Below the pieces are notes generated by a model, which saw nothing but the letters and a program-made list of their open reading frames with translations, was not told where the DNA came from and did not search any database. 5,922 nt of DNA, from the NCBI GenBank assembly GCA_903824455.1, contig CAIJWY010000167.1:1-5922 (forward strand), in the 5' to 3' direction. The translations under genes were made by a program, and so were the position numbers. Numbering within the stretch: the first letter of the stretch is position 1; each line of letters opens with the position of its first letter. This DNA is from an uncultured Micrococcales bacterium (GTDB lineage: Bacteria; Actinomycetota; Actinomycetes; Actinomycetales; Microbacteriaceae). Shown here piece after piece: positions 1 through 5,287 of this stretch.

Positions 1-2274
1 CTAGCCAACAAACTCGGAATTGCAATCGTTCACCAACACCCTGCGGTGTTGAAGGACCTCACCGTTTTAGAAAATTTGCAGGTAGCTCTCCCTAGCGCAA
101 TTTTTAGAGGTAAAGTCGCCGAAAAAGTTGGAACAGAACTGCTTGAACGAGTGGGACTAAAACTTTCACTGAAGCTTCGTGTCGAAGATTTGACCATCGC
201 GCAAAAGCATTTGCTTGAGATTGCCAAGGCATTGGCAACTTCGCCAAAGATTTTAGTTCTAGACGAACCAACCGCTGCCCTCGGCCAAGACTCCGTGGAA
301 CTCTTGTTCCAGTTAGTTGCCAAGGAAATCGCAAACGGAACCGCGGTTATTTACATCACGCACCGCCTCGCAGAAGTTCGTGAGCTCGCCGACATCGTCA
401 CCGTGCTTCGCGACGGCCGACTAATGGGCACCTCGCCGATTGACAAAATTACCGATGGCGAACTTCTGGCTCAGATCATCGGTCGCGAACTTAAGTCAAC
501 CTTCCCACCCAAGCACCAGAAGCCTTCAGGGGTTGCACCTAACCTTGTGGTGACTGGCCTCACTGGCGATGGGTTCACCGATGTAAGCATCGAAGCTTAT
601 CCCGGACAGATCATTGGTATTGCCGGTGTGATCGGAAACGGGCAGTCACAGTTTTTGAAGGCTCTCTCTGGTCAGGCCGAATTCACCGGAACCATCGAAG
701 TAAACGGGGAAGCCAAGACCGCAAGAGCACTCAATGGTAGGGCAGCTCTAATGCCGGCCGACCGTCAGCGCGAAGGTGTCATGATGCGCATGTCGGTTCG
801 CGAGAACTCAGCCCTGTCTTCCTTAAAGAAGTTCAAAATACTTGGGCTTTTGAGCCGCAAAAAAGAAGTGAATGAAGTTCACGAAACTCTCAGCTCTCTT
901 TCAATCAAGGCGCCCAGCCTTGAAGCACCAGTCTCGGCACTTTCTGGTGGAAACCAGCAAAAGGTAGTTATGGCCAGGGCATTGCTATCGAATCCAGCAG
1001 TGATTCTGGCCGATGAGCCCACTCAGGGCGTCGACGTGGGTGCCCGCTTGGAGCTCTATGACATTCTGCGCAAGGCATCAGCCTCAGGCATCCCAGTTGT
1101 AGTCGCTTCTTCAGACGCTAAGGAGCTGGAAGGGCTCTGTGACACGGTTTATGTTTTGTCACGCGGACAGGTTGTTAAAACCTTGCGAGGCGAGGAAAAC
1201 CGCGAAGATTCAATGATTGAGGCTGCAGTTACGGCAACCACCAAGACCATTCGGATTGAGCGTGAAGAACGTGAACAAAAACTAGGAAACGAAACTTTTG
1301 TTGAAAAGTTCCGTAGGTTCATGAAAGGAGATTACGCGCCACCGGTAATGCTTGCGGTAGTCATGATTGCCTTAGCCGCGATTATCTTGCCCCGTAACGC
1401 AAACTATTTGGGCGACTTCAACATCAAATCGATTTTGCTATTAGTGAGCGCTCTGGCCTTTGTAGCGATTGGTCAAACCACGGTCATGATGACTGGCGGA
1501 ATTGACCTCTCCACCGGCCCGCTGGCTGGTTTCTTGGTGGTAATTGCATCCTTCTTCATAAACGATGACGCACCGGCCACGGCGGTCCTTATGGGGTTGC
1601 TAACGATGGCACTCGTGGCAGCCTTAGTCGGGCTCGTCAATAGTTCCTTGATTAGGTTTGTGAAGTTCACGGCAATCTCAGCAACCTTAACTACTTACAT
1701 TGCAATCGGTGGTTTCGCATTCATTCTGCGCCCCGAGCCTGGTGGCTTCATAAGCCAGGCAATCGCCAAGACTCTCAAGTCAACCCTTGGCCCAATTCCA
1801 TACGTATTCATTGCCGCTGTAATCGCAGCAATCGGTATGGAGTATCTGCTTCGCAAGTCTCGTTGGGGCTGGCAGCTTCGTGCTGTTGGTTCAAACGAGG
1901 AATCAGCGCGCAAAGTTGGTATCAACATCAACCGCTCGATAATCGGGGCATATGTAATTGCTTCTATGTTTGTCTTCCTGGGTTCGATCCTGCTTGCCAT
2001 TCTGCTTGGTATCGGCGACGCCTCTCAAGGAGTGACCTACACACTCACCGGAATCACCGCGGTGGTCCTTGGCGGAACCTCTCTAATGGGCGGTCGAGGA
2101 ACCTACATCGGTACTTTGATGGGTGCAATTTTGCTGATTCAGGTTTTGAATGCAACCGTATTCCTAGACCTTGACCAAAAGTGGCAGTACTGGCTTCAGG
2201 CGATCCTTATCCTGGTTGCCGCGATTGTCTACAGCGTGGCAAGAGCGCGTAAGGCGAAACTTAAGAAAGCTTAG
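1..2274 (+). CDS. Fused sugar ABC transporter: double ATPase plus permease (RbsA-RbsC-like, CUT2 class), 5'-truncated
   Basis: Cytoplasmic ATPase and inner-membrane permease of a binding-protein-dependent sugar or polyol importer, joined in one polypeptide. The frame is open from base 1 (757 codons visible), so the true start and the first Walker A lie upstream; a GTG at 46 is only an internal codon. Numbering from the first visible codon: NBD1 Q-loop Gln12, signature LTIAQ 64-68, Walker B LVLDEPT 85-91, H-loop His121. NBD2 has Walker A-like GVIGNGQS 209-216 (no Lys), LSGGNQQ 314-320 and ADEPTQGVD 337-345. A charged linker (about 410-445) leads to a permease with about ten hydrophobic segments (446-745). 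It carries the BPD_transp_2 hallmarks TGGIDLS (498-504), GSNEESARKVGI (630-641) and AVVLGGTSLMGGRG (687-700). ATPase and permease are separate genes in the classical ribose, xylose and galactose systems; here no stop or frame change separates them. A binding-protein gene, and perhaps a second permease, would be expected upstream. The substrate is not deducible. Confidence 0.93.
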   Translation, partial: LANKLGIAIVHQHPAVLKDLTVLENLQVALPSAIFRGKVAEKVGTELLERVGLKLSLKLRVEDLTIAQKHLLEIAKALATSPKILVLDEPTAALGQDSVELLFQLVAKEIANGTAVIYITHRLAEVRELADIVTVLRDGRLMGTSPIDKITDGELLAQIIGRELKSTFPPKHQKPSGVAPNLVVTGLTGDGFTDVSIEAYPGQIIGIAGVIGNGQSQFLKALSGQAEFTGTIEVNGEAKTARALNGRAALMPADRQREGVMMRMSVRENSALSSLKKFKILGLLSRKKEVNEVHETLSSLSIKAPSLEAPVSALSGGNQQKVVMARALLSNPAVILADEPTQGVDVGARLELYDILRKASASGIPVVVASSDAKELEGLCDTVYVLSRGQVVKTLRGEENREDSMIEAAVTATTKTIRIEREEREQKLGNETFVEKFRRFMKGDYAPPVMLAVVMIALAAIILPRNANYLGDFNIKSILLLVSALAFVAIGQTTVMMTGGIDLSTGPLAGFLVVIASFFINDDAPATAVLMGLLTMALVAALVGLVNSSLIRFVKFTAISATLTTYIAIGGFAFILRPEPGGFISQAIAKTLKSTLGPIPYVFIAAVIAAIGMEYLLRKSRWGWQLRAVGSNEESARKVGININRSIIGAYVIASMFVFLGSILLAILLGIGDASQGVTYTLTGITAVVLGGTSLMGGRGTYIGTLMGAILLIQVLNATVFLDLDQKWQYWLQAILILVAAIVYSVARARKAKLKKA

Positions 2275-2289
2275 GCCGCTGGGACTTTT

Positions 2290-2312
2290 GAAGAATTATT
2301 GAATCTTCTTTT
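2290..2312 (+). terminator. Possible weak terminator hairpin after the transporter gene
   Basis: GAAGAATT (2290-2297) can pair with AATCTTC (2302-2308), giving seven base pairs with one bulged A and a four-base loop, followed by TTTT (2309-2312). It begins 16 nt after the transporter stop codon and overlaps the 3' end of the convergent dehydrogenase gene. The stem is AT-rich and the T-run short, so it is at best a weak intrinsic terminator. Most of it is also constrained as dehydrogenase coding sequence, so it may be coincidental. Confidence 0.25.
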
Positions 2313-3177
2313 GTCGCGTCAGCTCTGCAACCGCCGACCAATCGAGGTCTCTTAGCTCTGGGTCTGCTAGTGCCTGATCAAAGAGGCTGTGAAGCACGGT
2401 AGCCACCGGTAGCTTGAGCCCCAAGTCGGCTGCGGCGTCTTCCACGAGCTTCACGTCTTTTAGCGCCAGTTCCATCGAGAACCCGGCCGGTGTGTACTTG
2501 CGGTTAACAATCATCGGACCATAACCCTGGTAAGCGGCTCCCGTAAAGGCGGTGTGGGTCAAGATTTCAACGAAGGTGTTTGGGTCAACCCCACCAGACT
2601 CAACCAGTGCCACGGACTCTCCAATGGCTTGCAGGGCGTGAATCAAGTTGTAGTTGACACCGAGTTTTACGATATTTGATTTAGCGTGGTCTTCTCCAAC
2701 GTTCCAATACTGCGCCGAAACCTTTTCGAAAATCACGCTGGCGGTTTCGATGTCAGCGGCTTTACCCGCTGCCACAATCAGAAGCTTTCCATTGGTAATA
2801 GCAATTGGACGACCGAGCACCGGTGCTGCGATGTAACCAACACCTTGCCCACTGTGGCGAGCGGCCAGAGTTTCTGACGCGGTTGGGCTAAGTGTCGACA
2901 TGTTGATGTGGATGGCACCAGTCTTGGCGTGTTCCAGTCGCTGGTCGCTGAAAATATCCAGGGCGGCGCCGTCATTGCTAAGGAAGGAAATGACGAAGTC
3001 ATTTTGAAGCGCATCGTCCAATTCAACCTTGCGGGCACCCTTGTCCAGCAGGTCGCCAACCTCCTTGGTAGATCGGTTCCAGAAATCTAGGTCGAACCCC
3101 TGATCGAGCAGACGGTGAGCCATTGCCGTTCCCATCGAGCCAAGCCCAACTAGGGAAACGCGGATTTTTTCTGACAT
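2296..3177 (-). CDS. NAD(P)-dependent oxidoreductase, 3-hydroxyisobutyrate dehydrogenase / beta-hydroxyacid dehydrogenase family
   Basis: A 293-residue cytosolic enzyme of the family that oxidises beta-hydroxyacids or reduces semialdehydes (3-hydroxyisobutyrate dehydrogenase, tartronate semialdehyde reductase, GLYR1-like). The length is normal for the family. The N-terminal Rossmann fold has GLGSMG at 11-16. After beta-2 comes NRS (34-36) where NAD-specific enzymes usually have an acidic residue, which favours NADPH. The substrate-binding motif reads AAPVLGRP (117-124) instead of the usual DAPVSGG, placing it in a divergent subgroup. Lys171 and Asn175 (KLGVN) match the catalytic Lys and conserved Asn, and KDVKL (240-244) matches the C-terminal helical domain. 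ATG lies 3 nt after the stop of the upstream EboE-like gene, with only a weak GGA 6 nt before it, so translational coupling is likely. It is the second gene of the operon and runs convergently to the transporter. The family is clear; the substrate is unknown. Confidence 0.9.
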   Translation of the reverse strand: MSEKIRVSLVGLGSMGTAMAHRLLDQGFDLDFWNRSTKEVGDLLDKGARKVELDDALQNDFVISFLSNDGAALDIFSDQRLEHAKTGAIHINMSTLSPTASETLAARHSGQGVGYIAAPVLGRPIAITNGKLLIVAAGKAADIETASVIFEKVSAQYWNVGEDHAKSNIVKLGVNYNLIHALQAIGESVALVESGGVDPNTFVEILTHTAFTGAAYQGYGPMIVNRKYTPAGFSMELALKDVKLVEDAAADLGLKLPVATVLHSLFDQALADPELRDLDWSAVAELTRQKKIQ

Positions 3178-3180
3178 CGG

Positions 3181-4380
3181 TTATCCAATCAATTCATTGC
3201 GAACAAATTCAAGTTCCCGACTGACGTATTCAATAATGTCGCCGGTCTTCAGCTCTGGAGGTAAAACATCCCAGGTGTAGGTTTCGATTTCTAGGTGATC
3301 CGACAGCGGTGATTCGCGGTGCATCTTGAGTGCTTCTTGAACTCCAAATCGGGTGGTACGGAATGGGCCAAGTTCTTCTAGGAATACCGGCACATGGAAG
3401 TGGGTGCGCATTTCGCTAGGAACCGGGTTTGCCTCGTAGGCATCGAGTGCTTCTCCCAGGTTTAGGAACTTGGTGATCTTTCCGTCTTGTTTGAGAGATG
3501 TCTGGCTGAGGTAGATGGTGTCTGTGAATCGGCGGAGTGCTGCAATCTTGTCTTGAGTAAGTTCTTCCACCCAGAGCGATGCGGCTTCTTGGAGCTTGAA
3601 GATTGGTATGCCGGCGTTCACAATTTTGTTGAGCGAATCGGTGATGTTTTCAAAACCAACCGATTGGTGGCCGATGTCAAAAACGATTCCAAGGTATCGA
3701 CGCATTGCGCCTTCGGCTTCACTGAGTGGAATATTGGCAACCTCGGCTAGCTCACTGATTCCGGCGGGGGAGTAAACCCGATCCTTGAACCACTCAAGAG
3801 TTTCGTCGGTGGTTTCAAGGTAGCAAGCCGGTTCCGGTTCAATGGCAAGCTTCACTCGGCGCCCGGTGCGCTCCTCAAGTTCTAGGAGATGGGCAACCAC
3901 GCGAAAAACATTGCGGGTGAAAGTCTTGATGTATTCGTCGCCGGCAACGTTTGGCTTGAAGGCGAGTGGAGCCGTCTGAATCGAGGGATTCACATTGGCT
4001 GGAGTAATTTCAGCCAAAATATCGGCAACGGAGTTGGTGTAATTCACTCGCTCGTCGGTGGTCCAGTCTGGTTCGTAAACCTTTTCCATAACCACTTCGC
4101 CCTTGAAGGGGCCGTAGGGAAAAGCGTTCACGGTGTAAACGTAAAGATCTTCCTTGGCGAGGAACTCGGCGAGCGACTTACGTTCGGCAGGGCTCTCGGT
4201 GAGCGTCTTAGCCGATGAGGCGGAGATGCGAAGTGACACGGCAAAGGGATCGTTCGGCGAGACTCGCTGCTTCACCTGCGGCACGAACTCACGAAGGCTG
4301 GCATTCATCTCGGCCCAAGTGTCTCCAAGGTGGACCAGCGTTGAGTAACTAAGGTGCCCTAAGCCATTTTCGAGTTTCAT
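3181..4380 (-). CDS. eboE: EboE-like TIM-barrel protein (xylose isomerase-like fold), first gene of operon
   Basis: This 399-residue protein is recognised as EboE-family from its overall pattern: an N-terminal GHLSYSTLVHLGDTW (8-22), NAFPYGPFKG (85-94), EPEPACYLETT (181-191), FDIGHQSVGFE (234-244), HFHVPVF (327-333) and HLEIETYTWDVLP (362-374). EboE proteins are known from ebo clusters, which are linked to metabolite export to the periplasm (for example scytonemin precursors in cyanobacteria); their own reaction is not established. Glu181 or Glu183, Asp235-x-x-His238, His327-x-His329 and Glu365 are spaced much like the metal ligands of sugar epimerases such as D-tagatose 3-epimerase, suggesting a metal-dependent isomerase or epimerase (inference). 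There is no signal peptide or membrane segment, so it is probably cytosolic. ATG at 4380 is preceded by GGAAGG with a 4-nt spacer. No other ebo gene (UbiA-like eboC, dehydroquinate-synthase-like eboD) is in the window, so the symbol denotes the family, not the pathway. Confidence 0.85.
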   Translation of the reverse strand: MKLENGLGHLSYSTLVHLGDTWAEMNASLREFVPQVKQRVSPNDPFAVSLRISASSAKTLTESPAERKSLAEFLAKEDLYVYTVNAFPYGPFKGEVVMEKVYEPDWTTDERVNYTNSVADILAEITPANVNPSIQTAPLAFKPNVAGDEYIKTFTRNVFRVVAHLLELEERTGRRVKLAIEPEPACYLETTDETLEWFKDRVYSPAGISELAEVANIPLSEAEGAMRRYLGIVFDIGHQSVGFENITDSLNKIVNAGIPIFKLQEAASLWVEELTQDKIAALRRFTDTIYLSQTSLKQDGKITKFLNLGEALDAYEANPVPSEMRTHFHVPVFLEELGPFRTTRFGVQEALKMHRESPLSDHLEIETYTWDVLPPELKTGDIIEYVSRELEFVRNELIG

Positions 4381-4384
4381 GAAG

Positions 4385-4390
4385 CCTTCC
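4385..4390 (-). promoter_or_regulatory. Ribosome binding site of the eboE-like gene
   Basis: On the minus strand GGAAGG lies 4 nt before the ATG at 4380. It is purine-rich and resembles AGGAGG; the spacing is slightly short but usable. It supports that ATG as the start of the EboE-like protein. Confidence 0.6.
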
Positions 4391-4398
4391 AGTGTTGT

Positions 4399-4410
4399 TG
4401 ATAAATATCA
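4399..4410. promoter_or_regulatory. Candidate operator, palindrome TGATAAATATCA
   Basis: TGATA and TATCA form five matching pairs around a central AA. The site lies 19 to 30 bp upstream of the eboE-like start codon, where the minus-strand transcription start or -10 would be expected, so a bound protein would block transcription. AT-rich palindromes arise easily by chance, so this is a candidate only. Confidence 0.4.
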
Positions 4411-4421
4411 GTTTATGTGCA

Positions 4422-4433
4422 GTTTGGCTAAAC
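4422..4433. promoter_or_regulatory. Candidate operator, imperfect palindrome GTTTGGCTAAAC
   Basis: Five of six base pairs match the dyad; a G where A would make it perfect (GTTTAGCTAAAC) is the only break. Its centre is 23 bp, about two helical turns, from the centre of the palindrome at 4399-4410. It could be one half of a paired operator for the neighbouring XRE-cupin regulator. No experimental consensus is known to me for this regulator. Confidence 0.4.
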
Positions 4434-4479
4434 AAATAATCGAAATTTAACCACTTTTTGCCCATTTCTTGAACAAATA
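4431..4479. repeat. Direct repeat AACAAATA (4431-4438 and 4472-4479)
   Basis: The same 8-mer occurs twice on the plus strand, 41 bp start to start, close to four helical turns. A 7-of-8 inverted copy (TATTTGTA) lies at 4508-4515, overlapping the end of the proposed TAAGGT -10. The copies may be regulator half-sites or may only reflect AT-richness. Confidence 0.35.
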
Positions 4480-4544
4480 GTGAATATTGGGGATGCATTC
4501 TGTAAGGTATTTGTAAAGTAACTAGCGGTTCGGTTTTAACTTAA

Positions 4545-4552
4545 GAGAGGGG
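4545..4552 (+). promoter_or_regulatory. Ribosome binding site of the XRE-cupin regulator gene
   Basis: GAGAGGGG ends 5 nt before the ATG at 4558. It is a strong purine-rich Shine-Dalgarno sequence and fixes the start of the regulator, which fits the usual short N-terminus before the helix-turn-helix. Confidence 0.75.
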
Positions 4553-4557
4553 ACTCG

Positions 4558-5283
4558 ATGAATTTTGCCATAGGCGATGAGCTTCGCAGAGTTCGCGTAT
4601 CTCGAAAACTAAGTCTTAGAAACGTTGCTTCTGCAGTTGGGGTTTCTGCCAGCCTTCTCTCTCAGGTTGAAACCGGCAAGACACAACCTTCGGTTTCTAC
4701 TCTTTACGCTCTGGTGAACCACCTCGGGGTTTCCCTGGATGGCCTGATGAAGGGCATGAGTCAGTCGGGCGGAACAACTCCCGACAGTCCCGATTACGAA
4801 GATGGGCACCACGGAATAGTTCAACGCCGTAGCGAAAACCCAATCATCGAAATGGAAAACGGCGTGGTTTGGGAGCGATTAGCCGACGGCGGAAGCGACG
4901 CAGCTGACCCACTAATGGTGACCTACGAACCGGGCAGCTCAAGCTCGGTTGAAGGCAAAATGATGCGTCACGATGCTCTCGAGTACGGATTGATCATTGA
5001 AGGAACTCTGACTCTCCGAATTGAAAACGAAGTTCACGAGATCTATCCGGGCGACTCTTTCAGCTTCGATGCAAACCGATTGCACATGTTCGAAAACAAT
5101 TCGGCCAAGCCAGCTCGCGGAATTTGGTTTGTAATCGGAAGCAAACAGGCAAAGAGCAATGATCTCAGTAACCTCGGTCCTGCGAAATCACCAACGCCTT
5201 CGCTACCTGCAAAATCGGCGGTAGATGTTCTCAATGCCATGGGCGATGCTAAAACTCGCAAGTTAAACGGCCGAAACTCTTAG
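4558..5283 (+). CDS. XRE-family transcriptional regulator with C-terminal cupin sensor domain
   Basis: This 241-residue cytosolic DNA-binding protein is probably a metabolite-responsive regulator of the divergent eboE-like/dehydrogenase operon and of itself, and perhaps of the transporter. A lambda-repressor-type helix-turn-helix spans about residues 6-62, with LSLRNVASAVGVSASLLSQ (18-36) and the typical ETGKTQPSVSTL (38-49). A variable linker (about 65-90) leads to a small cupin barrel (about 115-193). Cupin motif 1 keeps His138, Glu142 and Gly149, but the usual second His of HxH is Ala140. Motif 2 has PGDSFSF (164-170), His176 and Asn180. The domain could thus still hold a metal or bind a small ligand. 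The tail after about 195 is Ser/Pro/Ala/Lys-rich, is not part of the standard architecture, and is probably disordered. A strong ribosome binding site supports the ATG. The stop codon is only 3 nt from the stop of the convergent E2 gene. Regulatory targets are inferred from position. Confidence 0.92.
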   Translation: MNFAIGDELRRVRVSRKLSLRNVASAVGVSASLLSQVETGKTQPSVSTLYALVNHLGVSLDGLMKGMSQSGGTTPDSPDYEDGHHGIVQRRSENPIIEMENGVVWERLADGGSDAADPLMVTYEPGSSSSVEGKMMRHDALEYGLIIEGTLTLRIENEVHEIYPGDSFSFDANRLHMFENNSAKPARGIWFVIGSKQAKSNDLSNLGPAKSPTPSLPAKSAVDVLNAMGDAKTRKLNGRNS

Positions 5284-5287
5284 TTTC
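5273..5287. terminator. Small hairpin at the convergent gene junction, doubtful terminator
   Basis: GAAAC (5273-5277) and GTTTC (5283-5287) can form a 5-bp stem with a five-base loop spanning both stop codons. No T-run follows on either strand. It is the only inverted repeat seen between the regulator and the E2 gene and may be fortuitous. Confidence 0.2.

Larger units (their letters stand above)
4381..4557. promoter_or_regulatory. Divergent promoter/operator region between the eboE-like operon and the XRE-cupin regulator
   Basis: This 177-bp AT-rich stretch separates two divergent start codons and is the only sizeable intergenic region, so it should hold both promoters. On the plus strand TAAGGT (4503-4508) is an acceptable actinobacterial -10; at 17-bp spacing the -35 position reads GTGAAT (4480-4485), only a partial match. 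A second candidate -10 is TAAAGT (4514-4519). On the minus strand TAAACT (4415-4410) could be a -10, but no -35 sits at proper spacing; TTGTTT (4435-4430) is 14 bp away. The region also holds two near-palindromes and a repeated AACAAATA, which suggests an operator, presumably for the adjacent regulator. Promoter positions are tentative; the regulatory role of the region is much surer. Confidence 0.7.

Noticed and set aside
46..48. GTG as the start codon of the transporter gene
   Set aside because: In-frame sequence before it (codons 6-14, GIAIVHQHP) is a typical NBD Q-loop, so the gene starts upstream of the window.
1863..2174. 103-codon plus-strand open frame within the permease part of the transporter
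   Set aside because: It is out of frame with a well-supported permease coding sequence, has an unlikely composition and lacks its own ribosome binding site.
3889..4218. 109-codon plus-strand open frame opposite the eboE-like gene
   Set aside because: The minus strand here encodes strongly conserved EboE-type motifs; the opposite frame shows no recognisable domain or start signal.
4469..4497. Plus-strand promoter with TTGAAC (4469-4474) as -35
   Set aside because: At 16 to 18 bp spacing there is no TANNNT-like -10 (the sequence reads GATGCA), so TAAGGT further downstream is preferred.
4526..4535. Tandem CGGTT-CGGTT in the regulator leader
   Set aside because: A 5-base unit repeated twice is too short to call a site or a structured RNA; no riboswitch-like fold was seen.
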